Shown here one piece after another: positions 26,296 to 34,144 of a stretch of DNA of 64,000 nucleotides. The notes beneath the pieces were generated by a model. That model did not search any database and was not told the origin of the DNA. It worked only from the letters and a program-made list of their open reading frames with translations. The translations under genes and the position numbers were made by a program. The stretch comes from UBA1140 sp964573285. GTDB lineage: Bacteria > Campylobacterota > Campylobacteria > Campylobacterales > Sulfurovaceae. Numbering within the stretch: the stretch's first letter is position 1; every line of letters starts with the position of its first letter. The stretch spans positions 1-64,000 of the forward strand of contig CAZNJD010000055.1 in NCBI GenBank assembly GCA_964573285.1. Reading direction: 5' to 3'.

Positions 26296-27879
26296 TTACA
26301 CATTTACGGCAACCTTATAAGTAGGGTCGTCCTCTTCATAAGCACAAAATGGACCAGCAACTTTTAAAACTTTTTTACAATCTTCTGATAAATGTCTAAG
26401 TGTTAATTTCTTTCCAACTTTCTTATATTTATCAGTCAATACATCAATGGCTTCAGCTCCTGAACTATCCATAACTCTAGCATTTCTAAAATCTATAATT
26501 ACTTCACTTGGGTCATCTTTTACATTAAATTGTTCATAAAAAGAGGTAACTGAACCAAAAAACAGAGGTCCATCTAATCTATAAACTTTTTTATTGTTAT
26601 CATCATACTCAACTTGTGCATATATTTTGGCATGTTTCCAAGCAAATACTAATGCTGAAATAATAATACCTGCAATAACAGCTACAGCTAAATCAAAAAA
26701 TATGGTAATAATTGTTACTACAATTAAAACAAAGGCATCTGAACTAGGCATATATTTAATTCGTTTGAGTGATGAGAATTCAAATGTTCCTATACTTACC
26801 ATAAACATAATTCCTACTAAAACAGCTACAGGTATAACAGCAATAATATTAGAAAAACTAACCACTAAAATAATTAATAAAATAGAAGCAGTAAATGATG
26901 ATAATCGTCCAAGACCACCAGAAGTAAAGTTGATAACACTCTGACCAATCATTGCACATCCTGCCATACCCCCAAATAGTCCAGAGGTTGTATTTCCTAA
27001 TCCCAAAGCTATACATTCTCTATTCCCAGAACCTCTGTTTCCTCCCATTTCATCTAATACAGATAGAGTTAATAGCGATTCTATCAATCCAACTAAAGAG
27101 ACAATAATAGCCGTTGGTAAAATAATCATAATAGCATCAAAGCTAAATAAAGAGGAAAGAGGAGGTATAAATGAAGGCAAAGAGACATGAGATAAATCTG
27201 CTAAATCTCCAACAATTTTTGTATCAATATCTAAAAAATAGACAACTAAGGTAATAATTACAATACTAACAAGTCCAGCAGGAACAGCTTTTGTAACTTT
27301 CGGTAAAAACTGCATAGTTGCCATAGTAATTATAATAATGATATACATTATATAATTTTCTGTAAAACTAGCCCTAATAATCTCCATCCAACCATGATAC
27401 TGTTCTATATTTTTTGGCTCTAAAAATTTGAGTTGAGCCAAAGCAATTACAATAGCTAAACCATTTACAAATCCAAAAAGAGCAGGTTGAGGAACTAAAC
27501 GAATAAATTTACCCATTTTAAGTAATCCGATAACTATTTGAATAATACCTGCGATAATGGAAGTGAGCAAAATATAATGCAATATCATTATAGATAGAGC
27601 CTCTTTGTCTAATTGAGGATATAAATGAGCTACCGAAATACCAAGTGAAACAAACACTACAGCCACAGAACCAGTAGCTCCTGAAATCATTCCTGGTTTA
27701 CCACCTAAAATAGAGGTAATAAGACCAATAATAAATGCACCATAAAGTCCAACTACAGGTGAGACTCCTGCAATAAATGAAAAAGCGATTGCTTCAGGTA
27801 CTAAAGCAACTGCAACTAATGCTCCTGATAAAACATCATTTTTGATATTTTGTGTAGAGTAATTTTGAAGATTAAACAA
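26296..27879 (-). CDS. SulP-family anion transporter with STAS domain
   Basis: A 527-residue inner-membrane permease with about 12-14 helices and a cytoplasmic C-terminal STAS domain (residues about 425-515, with VIIDFRNARVMDSSGAEAID). The SulP signature is in the first helices (VALVPEAIAFSFIAGVSPVVGLYGA). Family members carry sulfate, bicarbonate or dicarboxylates. No carbonic anhydrase gene lies beside it in this window, so the substrate is open. In Campylobacterota SulP proteins, bicarbonate is a common suggestion. The gene is monocistronic, downstream of tRNA genes on the same strand. Confidence 0.9.
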   Translation of the reverse strand: MFNLQNYSTQNIKNDVLSGALVAVALVPEAIAFSFIAGVSPVVGLYGAFIIGLITSILGGKPGMISGATGSVAVVFVSLGISVAHLYPQLDKEALSIMILHYILLTSIIAGIIQIVIGLLKMGKFIRLVPQPALFGFVNGLAIVIALAQLKFLEPKNIEQYHGWMEIIRASFTENYIMYIIIIITMATMQFLPKVTKAVPAGLVSIVIITLVVYFLDIDTKIVGDLADLSHVSLPSFIPPLSSLFSFDAIMIILPTAIIVSLVGLIESLLTLSVLDEMGGNRGSGNRECIALGLGNTTSGLFGGMAGCAMIGQSVINFTSGGLGRLSSFTASILLIILVVSFSNIIAVIPVAVLVGIMFMVSIGTFEFSSLKRIKYMPSSDAFVLIVVTIITIFFDLAVAVIAGIIISALVFAWKHAKIYAQVEYDDNNKKVYRLDGPLFFGSVTSFYEQFNVKDDPSEVIIDFRNARVMDSSGAEAIDVLTDKYKKVGKKLTLRHLSEDCKKVLKVAGPFCAYEEDDPTYKVAVNV

Positions 27880-27949
27880 TAAAATTCCTTTATAAAGTAA
27901 TGGTGGGATTTTAACATATATGATAAGTATTGTTGATTAATTTAAATAT

Positions 27950-28026
<77 letters not shown>

Positions 28027-28036
28027 TTCCTTAATA

Positions 28037-28111
28037 TGGATGGGGTAGAGGGATTCGAACCCCCGAATAACGGTACCAAAAACCGTGGCCTTACCGCTTG
28101 GCGATACCCCA
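28037..28111 (-). tRNA. tRNA-Gln (UUG)
   Basis: A 75-nt cloverleaf with encoded CCA and anticodon UUG in loop TTTTGGT. The acceptor stem opens with U1-A72, the determinant used by GatCAB-type amidation systems of Campylobacterota. The discriminator base reads U73, where E. coli has G73. It is the first tRNA of a two-tRNA transcript with tRNA-fMet. Confidence 0.95.
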
Positions 28112-28143
28112 ACATGTGTTACACTTCTATTTGTGTGGACGGC

Positions 28144-28172
28144 ATTATAGAGAAAAAAGTATAAAATGTCAA
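28144..28172 (-). promoter_or_regulatory. sigma-70 promoter for tRNA-Gln/tRNA-fMet
   Basis: On the minus strand TTGACA (28172-28167) and TATAAT (28149-28144) are separated by exactly 17 bp, giving a start near 28137, about 25 bp ahead of tRNA-Gln. A GC-rich discriminator (GCCGTCC) follows the -10, as in stringently controlled stable-RNA promoters. Confidence 0.85.
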
Positions 28173-28189
28173 GGGTTTATATAAAAAAA

Positions 28190-28204
28190 ATAGTATAATA
28201 CTAT
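28190..28204 (+). promoter_or_regulatory. ribBA -10 box within a perfect 7-1-7 dyad
   Basis: The sequence ATAGTAT-A-ATACTAT covers the TATAAT at 28194-28199 upstream of ribBA. The dyad may be an operator or just A/T chance. The 120-nt gap leaves no room for an FMN riboswitch. Confidence 0.4.
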
Positions 28205-28231
28205 CCATTTATAAAAAAGGGAATAGAATTT

Positions 28232-29263
28232 ATGCACAAAATTGCTTTAAAAAGAGTTGAAACTGCTATTAATGAGATAAAAAAGGGTCGTATGGTTATT
28301 ATGATGGACGATGAAAATCGAGAAAATGAGGGTGATTTAGTATATGCTGCTACATTTTCCACTCCAGAACTTGTAAATTTTATGGCAAAAGAGGCAAGAG
28401 GTCTTATCTGTACACCTGTAACTAAAGCTATTGCTAAAAAGTTACATCTCTTGCCAATGGTTGATAATAATGTCTCTAACCATGAAACAGCATTTACAAT
28501 ATCTATAGATTCAGCAAGTGCGACTACAGGAATATCTGCTATAGAGAGAGATGATTGTATCTCTAAATTGGCAAACCCCCTAACAAATAGTGACGATTTT
28601 GTTCGTCCCGGTCACATATTCCCTCTTATAGCTAAAGATGGTGGAGTTTTAGTTAGAACAGGACATACTGAGGGGTCAGTTGATATATGTAAATTGGCAG
28701 GATTAGCACCTGTTGGAGTTATATGTGAAATTATTAAAGATGATGGAACAATGGCACGATACAATGACCTTAAAATTTTTTCTAAAAAACATAACATTCC
28801 TATAGTATATATATCTGATTTAGTTGAGTACCGTTTGGCTAATGAAAAGTTAGTAGCCCCTATCAAAACAGAAGAGATAAAGTTTATGGGTATGCAGGTT
28901 GAGAAGATTGATTATGAAGACCATTTGGGAAGAGTTCATAAGGTAATTAAGTTTGGAAAAATCAAACCAACATTTAATGTAAAATTTCATAATATTGGCT
29001 TGGATATTGACCTAATTTTAAGTTCAAATAGATTTAAAAATATTCAAAACTCATTGGAGTATCTGAAGATAAATGGAGGAGTTTTAATCTTTTTAGATAC
29101 AAAAGTTATATCTAAGGAACAGGCAAAAGAGTTTGGTATTGGTGCTCAAATTTTAAAAGATTTAGGTATAGAGCATATCAATCTATTGACATCAAATATT
29201 GATACAGAGTTTATTGGACTCTCAGGATTTGGATTAAATGTAGTAGAAAAGATTGTATTATAA
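28232..29263 (+). CDS. ribBA: RibBA-type protein: DHBP synthase with degenerate GTP cyclohydrolase II half
   Basis: The N-terminal half (residues 1-205) is a complete 3,4-dihydroxy-2-butanone-4-phosphate synthase: MMDDENRENEGDLVYA at about 23-38 and RPGHIFPLIA, GHTEGSVDICKLAGL later. It makes the four-carbon unit of riboflavin. The C-terminal half (210-343) has the GCH-II fold traces (EDHLGRVHKVIKFG, GIGAQILKDLGI) but none of the zinc cysteines (no CLTGD/RCDCG motif), so cyclohydrolase activity is not expected; a separate RibA should exist. Similar degenerate forms are known in Helicobacter and relatives. Confidence 0.88.
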   Translation: MHKIALKRVETAINEIKKGRMVIMMDDENRENEGDLVYAATFSTPELVNFMAKEARGLICTPVTKAIAKKLHLLPMVDNNVSNHETAFTISIDSASATTGISAIERDDCISKLANPLTNSDDFVRPGHIFPLIAKDGGVLVRTGHTEGSVDICKLAGLAPVGVICEIIKDDGTMARYNDLKIFSKKHNIPIVYISDLVEYRLANEKLVAPIKTEEIKFMGMQVEKIDYEDHLGRVHKVIKFGKIKPTFNVKFHNIGLDIDLILSSNRFKNIQNSLEYLKINGGVLIFLDTKVISKEQAKEFGIGAQILKDLGIEHINLLTSNIDTEFIGLSGFGLNVVEKIVL

Positions 29264-29298
29264 AAACCATATACAAATTATGATATAATGTGAAAAAT

Positions 29299-29391
29299 AT
29301 GGAAAAAATTATGAGAAAAACTAACAAATCTATTGATAACCATATCAATAGCAAACAAATGAATATTTCTATCAAAAAGATATTAAGATAA
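29299..29391 (+). CDS. candidate 30-codon ORF upstream of the membrane protein
   Basis: ATG at 29299 (after TATAAT-like sequences) opens 30 codons (MEKIMRKTNKSI...ISIKKILR) and stops 3 bp before the next gene's ATG. The very basic, helical sequence and tight spacing could mean a leader peptide or a mis-annotated N-terminus; coding status is uncertain. Confidence 0.3.
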   Translation: MEKIMRKTNKSIDNHINSKQMNISIKKILR

Positions 29392-29394
29392 AGT

Positions 29395-30354
29395 ATGATA
29401 CTATCTCCTGAGGTTCTAACTATTTTAATAGTGAATGGTGTTTTTTTTCTATTGGCATCAGTAGCTTTTTTTTTAAGTATTAAAATATCTTTATATTGGG
29501 ATATAAATGCTACTACCAAAAGACAATATCAATTAGAAAGAGAGAGTTTTTTGGTATCAACTATTATTAAATATATATTTATTATTAAAATTCCCCTATT
29601 TCTTTTTTTTATTTTTACATTGGACAAAATTTCAAATCTCATTGTAGGTGCCATGTGTGGAGTTGGAGTTGTCAACGCTACTGAGTATGGAGTTTATCTT
29701 TTAATTATTAAAATACTAAATATATATATTTTTGGATTGTGGCTCACTATTTATTACCTTAATATTAAACATCAACATCTACCATATACTAAAATTAAAT
29801 TTGAACTTTTTATACTATCTTATATACTTTTTATAGTAGAACTAATACTTATGTGGAGTATGTTTAGCAGTATAGATACAGAAAAGATGGTTAGTTGTTG
29901 TGGCACACTATTCTCAAGTAATAGTGCCTCTACCATAGGTAATATTATACGAATAAAACCTTCTATCTCTTTATCTGCCTTTTATGGAACTGCTATTTTA
30001 ATGCTCATATTTTATAAATTTAGAGTAAAATATCTTTTTGCTATAATAAATCTATTTTTTCTTATAGTCTCACTTTCTACTCTAATATCTTTTTTTGGAA
30101 CATATATATATCAACTCCCTACCCACCACTGTCCTTTCTGTTTTTTACAAAGTGATTATAATTATATTGGCTACTTAATATATACTCTACTGTTTTTAGG
30201 CTCATTTTATGGCATTCGTTCAGGTATTATTGAGATATTAAATGAAGATACAACCAATAGTTATAGATATTCTTTACTTTTCAATCTATTATATTTATTA
30301 GTGGTTACCTCCTACCCCATTATATATTTTATTAAAAATGGGGTTTGGTTATAG
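29395..30354 (+). CDS. polytopic membrane protein with cysteine motifs (GAMCGVG, CC, CPFC)
   Basis: A 319-residue inner-membrane protein with about eight transmembrane helices. Three cysteine sites stand out: GAMCGVGVVNA after helix 2, a vicinal CC in MVSCCGTLFSS (near residue 165) and HHCPFCFLQSDY (near 245) at a helix mouth. Such spacing suggests disulfide chemistry or metal/heme binding on the periplasmic face, but I cannot assign it to VKOR or DsbB, whose motifs differ. A 30-codon ORF precedes it. No neighbour explains its role. Confidence 0.6.
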   Translation: MILSPEVLTILIVNGVFFLLASVAFFLSIKISLYWDINATTKRQYQLERESFLVSTIIKYIFIIKIPLFLFFIFTLDKISNLIVGAMCGVGVVNATEYGVYLLIIKILNIYIFGLWLTIYYLNIKHQHLPYTKIKFELFILSYILFIVELILMWSMFSSIDTEKMVSCCGTLFSSNSASTIGNIIRIKPSISLSAFYGTAILMLIFYKFRVKYLFAIINLFFLIVSLSTLISFFGTYIYQLPTHHCPFCFLQSDYNYIGYLIYTLLFLGSFYGIRSGIIEILNEDTTNSYRYSLLFNLLYLLVVTSYPIIYFIKNGVWL

Positions 30355-30760
30355 TTATAATGATTTTAATTATGTTTCTATTATCATTTTAATAGTTGAT
30401 ACTATAGTATCTTTTTCAATAGAAAATTATAGTAATCACAAAAATATCGAAAATGATTATCAATCTATTTCGCTATTTTCATAAATTATTATTACTAAAT
30501 TTATAAAAAAACATAAGTAAAACTAACAATTACTGCATTATCGCTCAATATGGCTTTTTACCAACATATCAAGGATTTTTGATACTTTTTTTTAATTTCA
30601 TTAAAAACTTTTTAATGATCACCGACTTATTATCATCATATATGGTGGATTGCAAGTATATCACAATAAACAACATAAGTCAAGATATTTTTTTATTATT
30701 ATTTTATAATAGTAAGTTTTACTATATTTTTAAACATTTTTACATAGTTCTAAACTACTG
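30355..30760. other. 406-bp gap between convergent genes with an orphan Fur-box-like site
   Basis: No convincing gene is present; the 61-codon plus-strand ORF at 30579-30764 is low in coding character. The gap holds a Fur-box-like sequence at 30449-30467 and a 14-bp perfect palindrome (GATACTATAGTATC) at 30398-30411. It may contain an unannotated regulatory RNA or the ruins of a gene. Confidence 0.5.
30449..30467 (-). promoter_or_regulatory. Fur-box-like sequence
   Basis: Read on the minus strand, TAGATTGATAATCATTTTC agrees with the 19-bp Fur consensus (GATAATGATAATCATTATC) at 15 of 19 positions, including an unbroken GATAATCATT. It lies in a gap between convergent genes and has no obvious target. 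Confidence 0.45.
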
Positions 30761-31078
30761 TTAACAATACTTTGTTCCTATATAAGAGATAACAATAGGT
30801 GTATTATAAAAATAATAATTTACTCCTGGAGAGAGAGTAAAATATGTATTGTCCTGTTGGGTTATAGTATCTATTCCAATCAAAACTTCAATTTTATTCA
30901 TAGCAAAATAACCTGACTGTGCATTAAAATTTATAGTATCATACTCATCTCTGTTTTGATTACTATAAAGACTTGCTGATACTCTTGTATTCCCATCTTT
31001 GACACCATTTTGCTCAAATGCATTTCCATAAGTTGCTATGATTGCCAATAAAACTAAGTGCCTTATAACTCTTTTCAA
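30761..31078 (-). pseudogene. small outer-membrane beta-barrel protein, C-terminally truncated
   Basis: A 105-residue exported protein: signal peptide (MKRVIRHLVLLAIIATYGNA) then alternating strands (TRVSASLYSNQN, TINFNAQSGYFAM, TYFTLSPGVNYYFYN). The pattern is that of a small opacity/OmpW-like barrel of about 170-200 residues, but the frame stops after SYIGTKYC, in the middle of the barrel, and no continuation is seen downstream. It is the last gene of the minus-strand run from 33978 and follows the lipoprotein gene after a 94-bp gap. It may be a decayed remnant or a short functional form. Confidence 0.55.
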
Positions 31079-31172
31079 ACTATCCTCCTTTTTATGTTTT
31101 TATAATATATGTTAGCAATACTCATAACTTATAGTTGTTTGTTCTATATTAATAGAAACAGTTTTTATCTTC

Positions 31173-31931
31173 CTATAATCCATTAAAAAGTGAATCTGCA
31201 GTATCTTCTACCTCTTCTTCTGTTGAAATTTGATTCAAAGTATCTTCTAAACCTAAATCTTTTATTGTTTGAGATAAATGTGCTTGTGTATCTTCAATAG
31301 TTACCATTGCACCACTATACCCCTCTGCTCCTTCAATATTTTGAAAAAAGCTTCCAAGTTCATCATCTCCTACAGGTACCGAATTTGTACCACTTGAAGT
31401 GATTGCATCAAGTACATTTTTGGTTATCTCTATTCCATTATCTGCATCTCCATCATTATCCAAAGTTTGAAGTAATCTTGCATTATCAATATTATCTTCA
31501 ATAACTATCATTTTATCTTCTAACTTTGCAGGGTCAAGCTCTCTTAATACGATATTTCCTAAGGTAAAGATACAACTCTTGCCCTCTTCAAATGTAAATG
31601 TTCCATTCTCATCAGTTACACCATCCTGATTACCACAATCATAAGTGACACCTTTTATAGCTGCATCTACATAATGACCTGTACCAATTTTGGGAATTAA
31701 TGTAGAGGTATTTATATCTGGTATATCTTCTGCACCTGCAGAGGAGGTATTTATATCTGGTATATCTATATCTGTAGAAGATGTATTTGCATCAGTTAAT
31801 GTATTAATACCATTTTCTATCTCTGTCATAGTGGTACTATTTTTATCTTTGATACCACCCTCACCACAAGCATTAAGTCCAAATAGTACTCCCACTGTAA
31901 GCATTACATAAATTGATTTTCTAATAAACAT
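31173..31931 (-). CDS. lipoprotein with DIPDINTS repeats and a Cys-pair domain
   Basis: A 252-residue lipoprotein: lipobox LNACGE with the anchored Cys at about residue 22. Residues 25-85 form a Ser/Thr/Asp-rich linker with three near-identical DI(D/P)DINTS units. From about residue 90 comes an extracellular domain (GHYVDAAIKGVTYDCGNQDG... FTFEEGKSCIFTLGNI) with one Cys pair, of a type common in Campylobacterota surface lipoproteins, followed by a helical end. It is in the middle of the exported-protein operon (24 bp after the 194-aa gene). Probably surface- or periplasm-located. Confidence 0.65.
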   Translation of the reverse strand: MFIRKSIYVMLTVGVLFGLNACGEGGIKDKNSTTMTEIENGINTLTDANTSSTDIDIPDINTSSAGAEDIPDINTSTLIPKIGTGHYVDAAIKGVTYDCGNQDGVTDENGTFTFEEGKSCIFTLGNIVLRELDPAKLEDKMIVIEDNIDNARLLQTLDNDGDADNGIEITKNVLDAITSSGTNSVPVGDDELGSFFQNIEGAEGYSGAMVTIEDTQAHLSQTIKDLGLEDTLNQISTEEEVEDTADSLFNGL

Positions 31932-31955
31932 TGTTTTTCCTTTTTTTGATTTTGG

Positions 31956-32540
31956 TTATTGAGCATTTTCTTTTTCTAACTGTTCAAACATATCTAGTCT
32001 GCTAATATTATCACTTCCTTGTTTACCTCCACCTTTAATAGAACTATCCTTAATATTAGTCATACTATCAATTCCGTTAACTTTATCACTTGTTGACTTG
32101 ACACCTATATTAACCTCTTTATCTGTATCTATTCTGCTATTTTTTATATCAATAGTCTGCATAAGTTTTTCTCTATCTTCATCAACTTGTGAACCTATAA
32201 GCAAGTTATCACCAGCAACATCCTTTAAATCATTTTTATTTAAACGAACATTTTTAATATCTATAGCTTTATAAGTTTTAGTTATCTTATTGGTGTCAAC
32301 TTTTTGGTCAAGTTGTCCTGACTCTAATGCTTTTTTAAACTCCTCTTTACCATCAACTTCTGTATAACTCGCATCACCCATATGTGAATAAGCTCTATTT
32401 TTTGCCATTGTTTTATTAAAAGACTCTTTGCCTTTAGAGTGTCTCTTATTAAAGCTATCACCTTGATAAAAATTATCTCCAGCATTTAATAAGCATAAAC
32501 TTCCTATAGTTATACTACTTATAAAGATTATTCGTTTCAT
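31956..32540 (-). CDS. exported protein sharing the NSR[IV]-[DE]xxK repeat
   Basis: A 194-residue protein with a signal peptide (residues 1-20) and an otherwise hydrophilic body. Residues 93-100 (IDIKNVRL) and 130-147 (IDIKNSRIDTDKEVNIGV) are two copies of a unit that matches the repeats of the 34145-34501 protein (VDAKNSRVEANKNVNLNL): N-S-R-[IV]-[DE]-x-[DN]-K-[EN]-V-N-[IL]. No known domain is apparent. It sits 14 bp behind the ankyrin gene and 24 bp before the lipoprotein gene, so it belongs to the same operon. Confidence 0.6.
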   Translation of the reverse strand: MKRIIFISSITIGSLCLLNAGDNFYQGDSFNKRHSKGKESFNKTMAKNRAYSHMGDASYTEVDGKEEFKKALESGQLDQKVDTNKITKTYKAIDIKNVRLNKNDLKDVAGDNLLIGSQVDEDREKLMQTIDIKNSRIDTDKEVNIGVKSTSDKVNGIDSMTNIKDSSIKGGGKQGSDNISRLDMFEQLEKENAQ

Positions 32541-32554
32541 CTATCTCTCCTTTT

Positions 32555-33274
32555 TTAAAATCTTTCTACTTTTTTAATATCTATATCTATACCCATATTA
32601 CTACGCTTATCCATTTTTGTTTTTTTATCAATAACATTTATATTTTCATTTTTTCTACTCTCTATTCTATTATGACCTATATTAATATAAATTCTATCAA
32701 ATGATTTTGATTTAGAGGTTTTAGATTTTTCAACTCGTAACAGCTCTTTTAACTTTTTACGACTATCCCATGATAAATCTGGAATTAAATCATAAGGAGT
32801 ATTTCCCTCTGAATCGACAATACTTTTAGATGCACCCTGTGCTATAAGTTGCTCCACAATATCCAAATAGCCATTTTTGGCTGCTATATGTAAAGCAGTC
32901 TCTCCATATTTATTTTGGATATTCAAAAGAGAACCTTTTTCAATCAAATAACTAGCTATCCCCAAATAACCATAATATATAGCCTCTTGCAAAGCTGTAC
33001 CATAAAATAGACCACCTTTACGAGATATTAAAATCTTTTGATTAACCAAATACTCTACAACTCTGCGTTTTCTAAATCTAACAGCATAATGCAAAAGAGT
33101 ATCATCATTAGAACTAATATAGTCAATAGGAACCTTTTTTAGAAGCTTTTTAGTACTAGGAAGACCTCTTTTTATTGCACGGACTATCTGTTTATCTGAA
33201 ATATTGTTTTTTGCATTAAGCCATACTACTCCTATTGCTATCAACAAAAAAATATATGATATTCTTTTCAACAT
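32555..33274 (-). CDS. exported ankyrin-repeat protein with a C-terminal shared repeat
   Basis: A 239-residue protein: N-terminal signal/anchor helix (ISYIFLLIAIGVVWLNA), four ankyrin repeats at residues 55-165 (e.g. YGETALHIAAKNGYLDIVEQLI), a short basic linker and a C-terminal segment 201-233 (HNRIESRKNENINVIDKK) that repeats the pattern of the 34145-34501 protein. Ankyrin repeats in an exported bacterial protein point to a periplasmic or surface binding role. It follows the GIN-domain gene by 11 bp. Confidence 0.7.
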   Translation of the reverse strand: MLKRISYIFLLIAIGVVWLNAKNNISDKQIVRAIKRGLPSTKKLLKKVPIDYISSNDDTLLHYAVRFRKRRVVEYLVNQKILISRKGGLFYGTALQEAIYYGYLGIASYLIEKGSLLNIQNKYGETALHIAAKNGYLDIVEQLIAQGASKSIVDSEGNTPYDLIPDLSWDSRKKLKELLRVEKSKTSKSKSFDRIYINIGHNRIESRKNENINVIDKKTKMDKRSNMGIDIDIKKVERF

Positions 33275-33285
33275 AATTGAGTTCC

Positions 33286-33978
33286 TTATCTAATTTGTAT
33301 TAAATCAGCAACACCATCAACAAATTTTTTGATTTTAGGATTACCAATATATTTTACTTCAGCAGTACCCACTACTGAAACATCCATATAATTACTGACA
33401 TTAATCTTAATATTACCAGAACCGTCAGCTTTTATATACGCATCTTTAACTTTACTTTTCAAAAGATTAATATCATAACTGCCATCAGCATTAATAGAGA
33501 GTTTATTAATATTATTAGAGTTAAATAAAATATCAGAAGCTCCATCAATATTAAGAGATAAACTATCCAATAAATAATCTCTGACAATTATATCTCCTGC
33601 ACCATCAACAATTAACCTTTTTAGATATTGACTACTTATAGTCACAAATACTCCTCTACTTGGGTTTACACTCCCTTTCATTTTAATAAACAAAGTACTA
33701 TTTCTGACATACGCAGATACTTTATCAATTAAATTATCATCTGTTTTTACAACTATACTATTCTTAGATGAATATTTAATTACTATATTAGCAGCACTAT
33801 CAATATTAATTTTATTAAATGAAGTTTTGGGAATGATTGTTTTACTTGTCACTACACCTGAACCCTTTTCAGCCTTATTACCATCAATAATAACACTATT
33901 AGAAATAACACTACCTGATATATAAGTTTCTGAAAACATAGGAAGAGTACATATTAGTATTGCTAATAAACTTTTCAT
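33286..33978 (-). CDS. exported GIN-domain (DUF2807-like) protein
   Basis: A 230-residue protein with a signal peptide (MKSLLAILICTLPMFS) and a beta-helix-like repeat body: successive strands such as LKRLIVDGAGDIIVRD, LSLNIDGASDILFN and LSINADGSYDINLL, the DGxGDI/DGSxDI rhythm of head-GIN (DUF2807) putative adhesin domains. It is the first gene of the operon that runs to 30761 and carries a dedicated promoter with the AAGTGT direct repeat. Function of the family is unknown. Confidence 0.75.
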   Translation of the reverse strand: MKSLLAILICTLPMFSETYISGSVISNSVIIDGNKAEKGSGVVTSKTIIPKTSFNKINIDSAANIVIKYSSKNSIVVKTDDNLIDKVSAYVRNSTLFIKMKGSVNPSRGVFVTISSQYLKRLIVDGAGDIIVRDYLLDSLSLNIDGASDILFNSNNINKLSINADGSYDINLLKSKVKDAYIKADGSGNIKINVSNYMDVSVVGTAEVKYIGNPKIKKFVDGVADLIQIR

Positions 33979-34007
33979 ATAAATCTCCTTATGATAAAAT
34001 GTTATTT

Positions 34008-34039
34008 ATTATAACATAATAAAGTGTTTATAAAGTGTC
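34008..34039 (-). promoter_or_regulatory. promoter of the exported-protein operon with AAGTGT direct repeat
   Basis: Minus-strand -10 TATAAT lies at 34013-34008. Eight bases further is an 18-bp element (plus-strand 34022-34039: AAGTGTTTATAAAGTGTC) with two AAGTGT units 11 bp apart. The same element, same orientation and same 8-bp spacing occur upstream of the 34145-34501 gene. Direct repeats with about 11-bp pitch over the -35 region are typical of OmpR-family activator sites. Confidence 0.6.
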
Positions 34040-34082
34040 AATTAATATTAATATTTATGAAATTTTTTAAATGTTGAGAGGA

Positions 34083-34109
34083 AAGAGTCTTAAAAGATTT
34101 AAGACTCTT
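34083..34109 (-). terminator. terminator hairpin behind the 34145-34501 gene
   Basis: A perfect 12-bp stem (AAGAGTCTTAAA / TTTAAGACTCTT, loop AGA) follows the stop of the repeat-protein gene and precedes the next promoter, so the gene appears monocistronic. Confidence 0.6.
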
Positions 34110-34144
34110 GTAAATTTTAGAAGAAAAGTTATTATATACTAAAT

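Noticed and set aside
28112..28231. FMN riboswitch before ribBA
   Set aside because: The leader after the promoter is only about 25-30 nt and lacks RFN-element sequences.
30398..30411. 14-bp palindrome as an independent operator
   Set aside because: Short AT-rich dyads arise by chance in this composition; kept only as a note with the Fur-like box.
30579..30764. 61-codon plus-strand ORF in the 30.4-30.8 kb gap
   Set aside because: AT-rich, Phe/Tyr/Ile-heavy, no ribosome site, overlaps the end of the barrel gene.
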